Shown here piece by piece: positions 51,420-61,240 of a stretch of DNA of 64,000 bases (the first letter of the stretch is position 1; each line of letters starts with the position of its first letter). Under the pieces are notes generated by a model. It worked only from the letters and a program-made list of their open reading frames with translations. It had not been told where the DNA came from and ran no database searches. Source of the stretch: Nocardia acididurans. GTDB taxonomy: Bacteria > Actinomycetota > Actinomycetes > Mycobacteriales > Mycobacteriaceae. Both the position numbers and the translations under genes were made by a program. The DNA is taken from contig NZ_JAERRJ010000007.1 of the NCBI RefSeq assembly GCF_016741815.1, forward strand, positions 124,001-188,000, written 5' to 3'.

Positions 51420-53264
51420 ATGTTGGTGAAGGTCCGCAACGACGACCCGTCGCGGCTGTCGAGCACCGAGCGCACCGTCGTGAACTGGCTCAAATCCTGG
51501 AGCGGGCCGCACGCCGTGCCCGGCATCGCCGTAGTGCAGTGCCAGGACGCCGACGTGGTGGTGTGGACGCCGCAGACCTGCGTGGTGGTGGGCGTGCACG
51601 GTTTCACCGAACGAGTCACCGGCACCCTCACCTGCGCCCAGGACCAGCCGTGGATGGTGGACGGCAAACCCGCGCCGCTCGACGGTGACGCCAATCCGCT
51701 GGAACGGGTGCGGCAGCAAACCGTCGACCTCGCGCACCAACTGCGCTCCGCCCCCGGACGCGAACAGGTGCCGGTGAGCGGACTGGTGCTGCTGGTGCCG
51801 CAGCTGGGCAGCCGAGTGAAACTCGAAAAGGGCGCGCTACCAGCTGGAATCGATGTGCTCATCGGGGACGGGCCGTCCTCGCTGCGCGCCTACTTCAAGA
51901 CGCTGTCCGAGGGCGCGGACCCGTCCTGGGATGCCGCACAGGTCGGGCAGGCGCTCGGCGCGCTCGGATTCGCGGCGGCGGCAAGCTATTCCGACCTGAT
52001 CGCCGAGGGCTTCTCGCCGCCGGAATCCGCGCGCAACGCGCCCCCGCCGATGTCGGTCGCGCCGACCGTGCGGGTGCCGTCGGTGCCGGTGCAGCCGTAC
52101 GGGCCGACCGGTCCGGAGGATGCGGCGCAGCCGAAGACCGATGCGCCTGCGCGCGGCGAGTCGGGCAGCGGCGCACCCGCCGCACGACCGGCGTCCGCGG
52201 GCGGCGGTGGCCATCCCGGCGGGCAGACCGCTGACACACCGCCGGAAACCCCAGGCGGCCGCCCAGCCGCAAGCCCTGCCGGACAGCAGGTCCCGCCACC
52301 GCCCGCCTCCGGACGATCCTCCACTGCCGGGGCCGCCGTGGCCGGAGCGTCCGCCGAGGCGGCAGCTGCCGCTGCCTATCGCGCCGTCGCGGGTACCTCG
52401 GAACCGCAGCAGACGACGCCCGCGCCTCCGCACACTCCCCCACCAGCGCAGTCCGGCGGCCTCTCCGGCCTGCTCGGCGGACGCCAGGCAGGCCCGCCCC
52501 CGGTCACCCCCGCCACCGGCACACCCGGCGCTCAATCATCCGGTCCCGCCCCGCAATCCGGCCGCCGCTGGAAACTGTTCGGCGGACGCCCCGACCCCGC
52601 AGGGGCCAGTCGAGGTCGTGGCCTGTTCGGCGGACGCTCCGACTCCGCGGAAGCCGGCCGAGGTTCTGGCCTGTTCGGCGGACGCTCCGACTCCGCGGAA
52701 GCCAGCCGAGGTCCTGGCCAGGTGGGGGGATCGTCCGGTCCGACCACCAGCCCCGGCCGCCGGGGCGGCCTGTTCGGCGGCTCGGGCAGTGGTCGCGGCG
52801 GTCTCTTCGGCCGGCGACCCACGGACTCCCGATCAGGCGGGCGCAGTGGAATTTTCAGCTCTCCGGGAGCGGCCGCGGGAGCCGGGTTCGGGGCCGGACT
52901 CGCGGGCGGGCGGCCGGGCGCGCCCGCCGCTCCGCAGGCAGGCCCGTACGCCGGTCCCGGCGGACAGCCCCAGTCCGCGCCACCGGGATTCCCGGTATGG
53001 CCCGACCGCCGGCCGGGCGAGCGGGTGCCGCGTCGCAGGCGGCGACCGGACCTCATGATCCTCATGGGCCTGATCCTGCTGGCCCTGGTGCTCGCGCTCG
53101 CGGTCACCTGCGGATTCGGCGGCACCAGCACGGACGATGATCCGACCCCCGTCGACCGCCGGGGCACCACCTCGGTTCGACAGGGCGATCCGACCACCAC
53201 CACGGATCCGACCATCCCGAAGACCACCATCGCTCCCCCGTGCTTCCCGCTGCAGCCGTGCTGA
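51420..53264 (+). CDS. Membrane-anchored protein with degenerate NERD-like domain and long disordered repeats
   Basis: A 614-residue protein. Residues about 1-190 resemble a nuclease-related (NERD) domain (STERTVVNWLKSW, DVVVWTPQTCVVVGVHGF, NPLERVRQQTVDL). The usual catalytic E-x-K appears as G-x-H (VGVHGF), so nuclease activity is doubtful. Residues about 195-540 are Pro/Ala/Gly-rich and disordered, with tandem 16-residue repeats of LFGGRSDSAEA type. One transmembrane segment (DLMILMGLILLALVLALAVTC) follows, and a Thr/Pro-rich extracytoplasmic tail ends in CFPLQPC. It is predicted to be cytosolic-facing with a C-out anchor. Function unknown. Confidence 0.75.
   Translation: MLVKVRNDDPSRLSSTERTVVNWLKSWSGPHAVPGIAVVQCQDADVVVWTPQTCVVVGVHGFTERVTGTLTCAQDQPWMVDGKPAPLDGDANPLERVRQQTVDLAHQLRSAPGREQVPVSGLVLLVPQLGSRVKLEKGALPAGIDVLIGDGPSSLRAYFKTLSEGADPSWDAAQVGQALGALGFAAAASYSDLIAEGFSPPESARNAPPPMSVAPTVRVPSVPVQPYGPTGPEDAAQPKTDAPARGESGSGAPAARPASAGGGGHPGGQTADTPPETPGGRPAASPAGQQVPPPPASGRSSTAGAAVAGASAEAAAAAAYRAVAGTSEPQQTTPAPPHTPPPAQSGGLSGLLGGRQAGPPPVTPATGTPGAQSSGPAPQSGRRWKLFGGRPDPAGASRGRGLFGGRSDSAEAGRGSGLFGGRSDSAEASRGPGQVGGSSGPTTSPGRRGGLFGGSGSGRGGLFGRRPTDSRSGGRSGIFSSPGAAAGAGFGAGLAGGRPGAPAAPQAGPYAGPGGQPQSAPPGFPVWPDRRPGERVPRRRRRPDLMILMGLILLALVLALAVTCGFGGTSTDDDPTPVDRRGTTSVRQGDPTTTTDPTIPKTTIAPPCFPLQPC
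52575..52718 (+). repeat. 48-bp tandem repeat, three units, inside a coding region
   Basis: Units start at 52575, 52623 and 52671 with period 48 bp, encoding LFGGR-S/P-D-S/P-A-E/G-A-x-RG-x-G. Units 2 and 3 are nearly identical at the DNA level, so copy number may vary among strains. A degenerate fourth unit follows. Confidence 0.85.
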
Positions 53265-53390
53265 CGACCCAGGTCGGAGCAGCGGCACGAAAGGCGTACA
53301 AACCACCGGTCCGTGCGTAGACTGCATTTCACATCGGGCTGTCCGAGACAGTTTGATCGTCAGGTGTAGCTCGGCGGATTCGGGGGCTCG

Positions 53391-55579
53391 GGTGGCCGGT
53401 AGGCGGGCGCGGATCGTGGTCGTGCTGCTTGCCGTCTTCGGTGTGGTCACGACGCCAGGTCCGGCGCGGACCGAGCCCGCCGTGCAGGTGCGGGCCTTCG
53501 AAACACTGTGCACGCCGGATGATCTGGTAGGGATCACCGGACTGGCGACCGTCGGGGATACGGTGTTCGCCACGGTGACGGGCGCGGGCGGAACCCGGGT
53601 CGCGGAGCTCGATCTCACGGGATGCGCAGCGCGGCGGTGGCTCGTACTACCGGACGCGACCGCCGATACCGAGGCCGTCGCGGGGCGGATGCCGGGCGGC
53701 AGTCCGCAGCTGTGGCTTGCGGACGGGGGTGTGAACCGGCGCGATTCGACGGTCACGCTGACGCGACTCGATACGCGCACCGGAGCCGGTGACGCGTATC
53801 GGGTGACGCTGGGCGACGGGGGCACCGCGCGGCATGTGAGCGCGGTGCTGGTCGAGCCGACCGGGCGGCCCGTGGTCGTCACCACCGAATATGGCGGGCG
53901 CACAGGTCTTTTCGGGCCACCCAGGACGCGATCGGTGGACGCGCTCGTCGCCGACATGACTTTTCAGCCGCTCGGCGAGGTCGATTTGTCGAGTCGCGGG
54001 GAGAGTCCGTTCACCGAGATCGTGCTCGGGGGCACGGTGAACGCGGAGGGCACCGTGGCGGCACTGCGCACCGCCGAATACCTGTACCTGTTCCCGATCT
54101 CCGGCGCCGACATCACCGATGCGGTCACCACAGCGCCTCCGATACCGATCCCGATCCCCGATGAAATCAACGGGGAGGCAGTCACCTTCACCGAGAACGG
54201 CGATCTGCTGCTCGGCTCGTTCGCCACCGGGGGCCGCGCCGCGCCCCTGCTCGTGTTCCGCAATGCCACCGAATTCGCCTCTCCCCTGCGATCATTCGAA
54301 CCCGGATGGGCGCAGCAGCTCGAAGAGCTGCTCGGCGTGTGGGCGATCCAGTTCGCACCGTTCTGGTTCGTTCTCGGCTCGTTCCTGTTCGCGTTCTTCC
54401 TGTCGGCGGTCACCGGGGTCGCCATCGTCGCCGCCCAGCGCACGCCTACCGCCTTCTCGAAATCTTTCCAGGACTTGGGATTACCCGTGCTTCCGGTGAC
54501 CCGGCACAGGGGTGTGGCGCGACTGTTCGCCCTGGAAACCGAGACCCGCGGCGAAACATCCACCGTCACGGTGCGCTGGTTCGGGCCCGCGAGCCTCACC
54601 ATGCGTTTCACGCACGCCCTGTGCGCGGTCATGCTGCGTCCGAGTTTGAACATCCTGGTGGCGCTGGCGAATCTGCTGCGCGCGCCGAAACCGATGCTGG
54701 CCATCGGTACCCGGCTGGAGTGGGCCACGCGGATCGTCTTCCCACCGCTGGGAACACATCGCCGGGCGGTGGAATTCGAGCGTTTCCGCGCCGAATGGAT
54801 CTGGCACGACACCTGTTGCGCGCCCGAGGATCGCGATGCGGTCATCCTCTACTTCCACGGCGGCGGATTCGTCTCGTGCGGACTCAAATTCCCATCGCCG
54901 CCTGGTCTCGCGGATCGCGCGCAGCACGGAGACACCGGTCCTGAACGTCGCCTACCGCCAATTGCCGACGGCGCATCTCATCGACGCGGTCGAGGACGGG
55001 CTCACCGCCTATCGGCATCTGCTGAATACCGGGTTCGCGGCGGAACGCGTTCTCCTGGGCGGGGATTCGACCGGCGCGGGGCTCGCATTCGCGGTGGCGC
55101 TCACCGCCCGCGACCTCGGACTGCCGATACCGGGCGGCGGATTGATCGCCCTGTCCCCCTGGGCCGACTACGATTCCGGCGCACGCCTGAACCACGTCAA
55201 CAACCACCGGGACCCAGCCCTGTCGGCACAGGCGCTCGCGGTACCGGTGCGCTGGGGGTTCGCTCCGGACGGTGCGATCGACCCGCGCTGGTCCCCGGTC
55301 AACCACGACTTCGACGGGCTACCACCGGTTTTGATCCAGGCGGGATCGACCGAGGTCCTGCTGGCAGACGTGGAGCAGCTGGCCCGGCGCTGCGACGAGG
55401 CGCATATCGCGTGCACGGTGCAGATCTGGGATCGCGCCGTCCACGTATTCCAGGCAGGCGCGGACGCTCTCCCCGAAGCGCGCTACGCCATCGGCGCGAT
55501 CGGGGCATTCGCACAGCGTGCCCTGCGACCCACGCCGCCCGAGGAGGCCACCGTGGGCCAGATGAAGGCCCTGCCCTGA
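53391..55579 (+). pseudogene. Exported propeller domain, membrane segment and HSL-type esterase, broken by a frameshift
   Basis: From the GTG at 53391 the frame encodes a signal peptide (IVVVLLAVFGVVTTPG), then about 300 residues resembling a secreted beta-propeller (LVGITGLATVGDTVFATVTG, SPQLWLADGGVNRRDS), then a membrane segment (FAPFWFVLGSFLFAFFLSAVTG). It continues without a stop into an esterase with VILYFHGGGF. At 54891-54893 (CCC) the frame breaks. The remainder of the esterase, including nucleophile GGDSTGAGLA and WDRAVHVF, is in the next frame up to 55579. Removing one C would restore a single about 729-residue protein. Sequencing error, true decay or two formerly separate genes are the alternatives. 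Confidence 0.7.
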
Positions 55580-55640
55580 GGTCCGGCGGGTGGCCCGCAC
55601 ACCTCGGCCCGCGCGAATTCGACGCGCGGACGGTGGATGA

Positions 55641-56300
55641 TCAATCCAGGAAGCGCAGGACCGAGGGCTCGCCCGCGCCGAGAGCCTCCGCGTGAGCATC
55701 GACATTCACGCTATCGCTCAGGGTGTCCCCCTTGTCCAGACGCGCGATCACCCCCGCCTCGGCGTTCTTGATCGCTGCCGCCGCGTCGAGCAGTTCCTCG
55801 GCGCGCTCGGGGTCGAGCACGATGACGCCCTCGTCGTCGGCGAGGACCAGGTCGCCGGGCGCGACGCGGACTCCACCGCAGGTCACCGGGATCTGGAGTG
55901 CACCGAGGTGGCCGGTGGTGCCGGCCATCGGTGTCACGAACCGGCTGTAGATCGGCAGCGGGCAGTCGCGGACATAGCCGATATCGCGGTAGCCGCCGTC
56001 CACGATGATCCCCGCGAGCCCACGCACCACTGCGCCGCGCGCGAAAAGCTCACCGGCGTAAGCGAGTTCCGCTCCCCCGCCATCGACCACGACCACCTCG
56101 CCGGGGGATGCCGCTTCGATGGCACGCAGCACTCCGAAGAAGTCGCCGCGGCAGTGGACGGTGAATGCCGGTCCGAGCATCCGGGTTTCGGCGGAGCGGG
56201 CGCGAATCCCGCTGTCCAGCACACGAATCGACTTGTCGGCGTCGCAGATCGCGGTGGTGTCCACGGAGCGGAACTTCGTGATCAGGTGATCGATCGACAT
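55641..56300 (-). CDS. RraA-like / HMG aldolase-family protein
   Basis: A 219-residue RraA-fold protein. The family motif GLAGIIVDGGYRDIGYVRD holds the catalytic Arg-Asp pair. A conserved PGEVVVVDGGG and DLVLADDEGVIVLDP are also present. Relatives are 4-hydroxy-4-methyl-2-oxoglutarate or oxaloacetate aldolases/decarboxylases, and RNase E inhibitors have the same fold. Without RNase E features nearby, an aldolase is more likely. It is divergent from the next gene across 132 bp. Confidence 0.88.
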   Translation of the reverse strand: MSIDHLITKFRSVDTTAICDADKSIRVLDSGIRARSAETRMLGPAFTVHCRGDFFGVLRAIEAASPGEVVVVDGGGAELAYAGELFARGAVVRGLAGIIVDGGYRDIGYVRDCPLPIYSRFVTPMAGTTGHLGALQIPVTCGGVRVAPGDLVLADDEGVIVLDPERAEELLDAAAAIKNAEAGVIARLDKGDTLSDSVNVDAHAEALGAGEPSVLRFLD

Positions 56301-56432
56301 CGGCGCTGCCTTTCGCGGCTCGGTGTGCGGGATCCGCTGGCATGGTACTGGGTGCCGCCGTTACGCCGCGCCGCCGCGCGCTGATGCGGGTAGGTTGGTC
56401 GGCGATCGCGGGAATCGACCGGGGGTGCACCG

Positions 56433-57221
56433 ATGAGTGATCACGTCGCGGAGGCGTTGCGAGTCATGGCCTTTCGTTTCGCGGAGCTGGCTTCGACCGC
56501 ACCGCCGGATGCACCGGTGTCCGCCACGCCCGGTTGGTCGGTCACCGATGTGCTCGGGCATGTCGCCTCCGAACCCGCCCGGTATCGGGAACTGGCGCTG
56601 GGCGGCGGGCAGTGGCCGGCTCGCGCGGCGGATCTGCCGGCCTTCAATGCCGCGCAGATCCGCGATCTGGCCACCCGTGATCCGGAAAAGCTTGCGGCGC
56701 AGGTGATCGCGGATACGGATTCGCTGAACGAGGTCATCGCGGGGTTCGGGGGTGAGCCGCGCATGATGATGTTCGACGGCGATCAGCGGATCCGCGCCGA
56801 CCGGGCTCGGGGCACCCTGCTGGGGGAGTTCGTTGTCCACGGTTACGACATCGCGCGAACCGTTGGCAAACCATGGTTCATCGACCCCGGTCATGTGCCG
56901 ATCATCATGGATGGTCTCACGCAGGTGATTCCGGGGTGGGTCAACGCGTCCGCGGCGAGTGGGCACACGGCCACCTACGAGTACCGGCTGCGGGGGCTGG
57001 GCCACCGGTATCTCTTCTGCTTCCGAGACGGGCGGCTCACGGTGGATCCCGCTGATCCCGGTCCGATCGATACGCGGATCAGTGTCGAGCCGGTCACCGC
57101 GCTGCTCCTCAACTACGGCCGGATCTCGCCCTGGTGGCCTGCCCTCACCGGACGTGTCGTGGCGTGGGGTCGTAAGCCGTGGCTCGCGCCGGGGTTCTCG
57201 CGGCGATTTCTCCCGGCCTGA
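56433..57221 (+). CDS. Maleylpyruvate isomerase-family mycothiol-dependent protein
   Basis: A 262-residue protein. The N-terminal MDMPI (DinB-like four-helix) domain spans about 1-150, with potential metal ligands in VTDVLGHVASE and GEFVVHGYDIAR. The C-terminal about 100 residues form an SCP2/MDMPI_C-like domain. In actinomycetes this family uses mycothiol, consistent with the host. The reaction is unknown; isomerase or thiol-transfer roles are possible. Confidence 0.82.
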   Translation: MSDHVAEALRVMAFRFAELASTAPPDAPVSATPGWSVTDVLGHVASEPARYRELALGGGQWPARAADLPAFNAAQIRDLATRDPEKLAAQVIADTDSLNEVIAGFGGEPRMMMFDGDQRIRADRARGTLLGEFVVHGYDIARTVGKPWFIDPGHVPIIMDGLTQVIPGWVNASAASGHTATYEYRLRGLGHRYLFCFRDGRLTVDPADPGPIDTRISVEPVTALLLNYGRISPWWPALTGRVVAWGRKPWLAPGFSRRFLPA

Positions 57222-57281
57222 TTCACGATCGCCCGCGCGCTGCTGCGGGAAGTCCGGCTATCGGCGGGCAATAATCGTGGC

Positions 57282-58250
57282 ATGCGCCGGTTCACGCTCT
57301 GTCTGCTTGTCCTGTCCGCGATCGTGGGTGGGCTGACGCCGGGGGTGGCGACTGCCGCGCCCGGGTCGGGGATCGTGGACGTGCGGCCGCTCGGCGGACG
57401 GCAGTTCGAGGTGAGCGTGTATTCGGCGGCGATGAATCGGACCATCCCCGTGTGGGTTTCCGCTCCGGACGGTCCCGCGCCCGCGCTGTATCTGCTCAAT
57501 GCGATCGACGGCGGCGAGGCGGGCGGACCATGGACCAACCGGACCGATGCCGCGCACTTCTTCGCCGACAAACCGGTGACGGTGATCCAGCCGATCGGCG
57601 GCCGGGCCTCGCTCTACACCGACTGGGCGGCCGAGGATCCGGCGCTCGGCCGCAACAAGTGGTCGACCTTCCTCATCGATGAACTCCCGGCGGCGCTGGC
57701 CGAGCGGTTCGCGCTCACCGGGCGCAATGCTGTTGCGGGAACATCGATGTCGGCGTCCTCGGCACTGGCGCTGGCATTGCAGGCGCCGGGCCGGTATCAG
57801 GCGGTGGGCGCGTTCAGCGGATGCCCGCGCACCAATGATCCGCTGGCGCGGGCGGTGGTGCGTTCGCAGCTGCAACTGTTCGGCGCGAATCCCGACAATA
57901 TGTGGACTCCCGGCGATCCGGCCTGGATAGCCAACGATCCGGTGGTCAATGCCGAACGGCTGCGCGGCGTCGCCCTCTATGTCTCGGCGGGCAACGGCCT
58001 GCCCGGCATTCACGACACCCTCGCCGACCCGTCGATCAGCGGTGACCTCCCCCGCCTGACCGACCGGCTGGCCATCGGCGGCGTCATGGAGAGCGTGGTT
58101 CGCGACTGCACCCAGCCGTTCACCGATCGGCTCGCCGCACTCGGTATCCCCGCAACCATCGTCTACCGCAGCGGAACTCACGCCTGGCCGTACTGGCAGG
58201 ACGACCTGCACGACTCCTGGCCGCTGTTCGCGGCGGCTCTCGGGGTGTAG
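57282..58250 (+). CDS. Antigen-85-like mycolyltransferase/esterase
   Basis: A 322-residue exported protein with signal peptide MRRFTLCLLVLSAIVGGLTP (cleavage after TAA near residue 26). The alpha/beta fold resembles Ag85. SLYTDWAAEDPALGRNKWSTFL is the family's Trp-rich region, the nucleophile is in AGTSMSASSALALALQ, and the catalytic His is in RSGTHAWPYWQDDL. These enzymes transfer mycolates to trehalose or arabinogalactan in the mycomembrane, which supports a mycolate-bearing host. A diacylglycerol acyltransferase or esterase role is an alternative. Confidence 0.9.
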   Translation: MRRFTLCLLVLSAIVGGLTPGVATAAPGSGIVDVRPLGGRQFEVSVYSAAMNRTIPVWVSAPDGPAPALYLLNAIDGGEAGGPWTNRTDAAHFFADKPVTVIQPIGGRASLYTDWAAEDPALGRNKWSTFLIDELPAALAERFALTGRNAVAGTSMSASSALALALQAPGRYQAVGAFSGCPRTNDPLARAVVRSQLQLFGANPDNMWTPGDPAWIANDPVVNAERLRGVALYVSAGNGLPGIHDTLADPSISGDLPRLTDRLAIGGVMESVVRDCTQPFTDRLAALGIPATIVYRSGTHAWPYWQDDLHDSWPLFAAALGV

Positions 58251-58427
58251 CGGGCACGCTCCCAGCATGGAACAGGTTTTTGACGCTGGCGGCCGGAATC
58301 GCGAAGGGCTTCTCGGACAGCATACGGAACCCGCTGTGGTGAAACATATCTCGACGGCACGCTGCGCGCGGTCCTCGCCGAGACCGGGGGCGTCGGCACG
58401 CGGCGTTCGTAGGCGCACACGACGATT

Positions 58428-58455
58428 CGGACCGGCCACTGCTGTGGCCGGTCCG
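58428..58455. terminator. Bidirectional hairpin between mycolyltransferase and VOC genes
   Basis: Two exact 12-bp arms (CGGACCGGCCAC and GTGGCCGGTCCG) with a 4-base loop lie between the convergent genes. No T-run follows. The rest of 58251-58487 shows no gene. Confidence 0.7.
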
Positions 58456-58487
58456 ATGGTCGTGGGCGGTGCGGTAATCGGCATTCG

Positions 58488-59117
58488 TCAGGCGTTCGCG
58501 TCCCATTCGAAGCCGTCGAGGTCGGTGAAGGTGCCGGTGTTGCCGCCGACGACGATGCCGTGCGAACCCGAGCCCTCCGGGGAGACGCCGACATCCTTGG
58601 CAGCGAACTTGCGGGTGTACATGGCCAGTTGGACCGGCGAGTCGGGCAGGGCGAACTCGACATACTTGCTGCCGAAGCTCTTCGACACCTTCAGGCCGTG
58701 CTCGATGTAGTACTGCTTGCTGGCCTTCATATCGTCGACGCCCAGCAGCAGCACGAACCGGTCGACGGTGCGGGAGGAGGGGCCGGTGTTCTTCTTCTGC
58801 GAGGTGGTGATCTTCCAGATGGTGCCGTCGGGGCCCTGGATGACGCCGCCGTAGCCCCAGAAGCTCTTCTTGGCCGGTTGCAGGACGGTGAATCCGTTCT
58901 GCAGCGCGGAGCCGATCAGATTGTCGGCGGTGCCAGGCTGGTCGACCACCAGGGAGAGCACGAAGCCGCGGAAACCCTCGGAGGCGGCGCGGGCGGGACG
59001 GAAGGTGAGTTTGTCGCCGAGGCCGAAGGCGGCTTCGTAGGCGGCGGCGGTGGCGGCCGGGTCGGCGACCTCGAGGCTGACGGTGATTTCGGTGGCGGAG
59101 GCGGTGCTGTTTGTCAT
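58488..59117 (-). CDS. VOC/glyoxalase-superfamily protein, two-domain
   Basis: A 209-residue protein with two VOC beta-alpha-beta-beta-beta modules: EITVSLEVADPAATAAAYEAAFGL with YGGVIQGPDGTIW, and RFVLLLGVDDMKASKQYYIEHGL with FTDLDGFEWDAN. The start at MTNSTASATEITV was chosen. Metal ligands are only partly conserved, so it may be a binding or resistance-type protein rather than glyoxalase I. It is isolated, with a 236-bp featureless gap to the next gene. Confidence 0.85.
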   Translation of the reverse strand: MTNSTASATEITVSLEVADPAATAAAYEAAFGLGDKLTFRPARAASEGFRGFVLSLVVDQPGTADNLIGSALQNGFTVLQPAKKSFWGYGGVIQGPDGTIWKITTSQKKNTGPSSRTVDRFVLLLGVDDMKASKQYYIEHGLKVSKSFGSKYVEFALPDSPVQLAMYTRKFAAKDVGVSPEGSGSHGIVVGGNTGTFTDLDGFEWDANA

Positions 59118-59353
59118 GCCGATAACGTTAAATTCGGCCCCGGCCTGCGACATCCGTGCTGAATACGGAACGCTCCACGGAATCATCACGGACGTGTTCA
59201 CGGAGCGGCCCGTGGGCACCTACATCGCAACCTGTCTCGGGCCTTTAGCATTCCTCGAGCAGCGATACAAGATCCCTGGGGCTCGGATTCCGGGGTGCGG
59301 GAGCGGCTTCGCGGCGGGGTTGTCGGGCGTCACCAGCCACCAGACTCGTAGCC

Positions 59354-61150
59354 GTGAAGTTGCGAACGAAGTGGATTGCCGGACTGGCGGTGGTGGCTGT
59401 GACCGGCGGCGTGGTCGTCACGCGGGTCGTGAACGACCGCGGCGCGGACTCCCCCGACCCCGATATTGCGATGGTGTGCGACGACCGACGGCCGTCGCGG
59501 GTCGACCCGGGCAGCTACGGCATGCAGAATGACGGGACCTTCCTGCATCCCGCGTTGACGTATGTGAACGAGGAAGAACAGCATCCGTTTCCGGGCGGCG
59601 GTGAGGACCTGTTCCCCGCGACCGGCGGCTACGACCCGAACACCTACAAATCGGACAATGTGACCGTCGAGGCGCATTACGGGGGTCAGCGGTTCACGCC
59701 CGATCCCTTCCATTCCTGGCAGAACATCGTCGATTTCGACGGCCGCCGCTATATGTTCCAGTACGACCGCAGTGAGGCGCGCGTCTACGACATCACCGAT
59801 GTGAAGAACGTGCGGGTCGTCGAATCACTATCGCGCGCGGACGTGGCGGACGTCGATGGCAACGATGAGGCCGTGGCCGGAAAAGATTGGGCCGCACACG
59901 ATTTCTGGGGCGCGTCCACCATTCAGTGGAGCGAGAAGTACGGCGGCTACATCATGGTGCAGAGCTTCGAGATGCGGCGGCAGATCCCGTTCTGGCTCGG
60001 CGACACACCGGACCACAGCAAGTACGCCTCCCCCGCGGGCGTGGCCGCCGCGCGAGCCGACACGCAGCTCAAGGGCTTCAAGGTCTACAAGCTCAACGGG
60101 CCGCGCAAGCAGGACTGGCAGTTGCTCGCGACGGTGAGTACCGATGAACACCAGCAGAATCCGCTCGCCCCGGATTTCAGCAAGCCGCAGCAGGGCTCGG
60201 GATCCCTCGATGTGCCGCACTGGGACGGCGGCCGCTACCTGTTCGTCTCGACCGCACCGAGTGACGACTGGTCGCTGCAGGAGTACCCGACCTACCTGTA
60301 CGCCAACGGTTTTCAGGTGTGGGATATGGCCGACCCCGCCGCGCCGCAGCTGCTCGACACCTGGCATCGCGAGGGCATGGTGCGCGGCGAGGAGGCCGCC
60401 TACCGCGCCAACCCGCGCTGCGGCAACCGCACCTCGTGGATGGGTTCGCGCAATCCGCTCTACATTCCGACGCCCATCGAGGAAGGCGGGAAGTACGGGT
60501 TCGCGGCCATGGGCGGATTCGGCATGTCCATCATCGACATCTCCGATCCCTCGAACCTGCGCGAGGTGAGCCATCTGGACATCCCCCTGTCGGTATCGGG
60601 CACCGAAGCCGACAATGTGGACGTCTCGCAGTTCGAGCGGACCGGCATGGTGTACCTGAGCGGATACCCGCTGTCGGAGGACTGCTATGAGCCGTACAAG
60701 GACATCTTCCAGATCGATGCCACCGACCCGGCCAACCCGCGCATCGTCGACCGGCTGCCCCGGCCCACCCCGCCGAAAGAGGCTGCGGTCACCGACTTCT
60801 GCCAGCGCGGCGGCAGCTTCGGCCCGAAACGCAGCGGGTACTACACCTCGCCCGGTGACCCGAAGGACGGACTGCTGATCTACGACTTCTACAACGCGGG
60901 CGCACAGTTCTTCGACGTCACGGACCCGAAGAAGCCGACGATCGCCGGGTACTTCGCGCCGCCCACCTTCGGGCCCGAGACCGAGGATTGGGCCCGCAGC
61001 AATCCGACGCACGGCGTCTATGTGGAGTACGACCGCAAGATCGTCTGGCTGCTGACCAACGACGGCATCTACGCCCTGTCGTCGGAACCGCTGCTGGGCA
61101 GGCCGAACCTGGGCGCGCCCACCGAGCCGTTCCGCACCAGCGCCCGCTGA
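59354..61150 (+). CDS. Exported LVIVD-type propeller protein
   Basis: A 598-residue protein starting at GTG, with an N-terminal signal or anchor (RTKWIAGLAVVAVTGGVVVT). The rest shows repeated LVIVD/propeller-like units, for example VYDITDVKNVRVVESLS, VWDMADPAAPQLLDTWH, SIIDISDPSNLREVSHLDI, QIDATDPANPRIVDRLP and FFDVTDPKKPTIAGYF. These repeats are typical of extracytoplasmic beta-propellers of unknown function. Cys pairs could stabilise it. Single-gene unit, followed by a terminator. Confidence 0.85.
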   Translation: MKLRTKWIAGLAVVAVTGGVVVTRVVNDRGADSPDPDIAMVCDDRRPSRVDPGSYGMQNDGTFLHPALTYVNEEEQHPFPGGGEDLFPATGGYDPNTYKSDNVTVEAHYGGQRFTPDPFHSWQNIVDFDGRRYMFQYDRSEARVYDITDVKNVRVVESLSRADVADVDGNDEAVAGKDWAAHDFWGASTIQWSEKYGGYIMVQSFEMRRQIPFWLGDTPDHSKYASPAGVAAARADTQLKGFKVYKLNGPRKQDWQLLATVSTDEHQQNPLAPDFSKPQQGSGSLDVPHWDGGRYLFVSTAPSDDWSLQEYPTYLYANGFQVWDMADPAAPQLLDTWHREGMVRGEEAAYRANPRCGNRTSWMGSRNPLYIPTPIEEGGKYGFAAMGGFGMSIIDISDPSNLREVSHLDIPLSVSGTEADNVDVSQFERTGMVYLSGYPLSEDCYEPYKDIFQIDATDPANPRIVDRLPRPTPPKEAAVTDFCQRGGSFGPKRSGYYTSPGDPKDGLLIYDFYNAGAQFFDVTDPKKPTIAGYFAPPTFGPETEDWARSNPTHGVYVEYDRKIVWLLTNDGIYALSSEPLLGRPNLGAPTEPFRTSAR

Positions 61151-61156
61151 CCCGGT

Positions 61157-61183
61157 CCGGGCCGCCGGTCGAGGGCGGCCGGG
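61157..61183 (+). terminator. Hairpin after the LVIVD gene
   Basis: CCGGGCCGCC and GGCGGCCGGG are exact inverted copies with a 7-base loop, 6 bp after the stop codon. No T-run. Confidence 0.6.
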
Positions 61184-61240
61184 CGTGGACTCGGCGGTTC
61201 AATGTCGGCACGGCTCGAACCGGGGCGGCACACTGGTGGC

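Noticed and set aside
58251..58427. Possible small gene after the mycolyltransferase
   Set aside because: Frames lack a ribosome-binding site and recognisable sequence; only the hairpin is supported.
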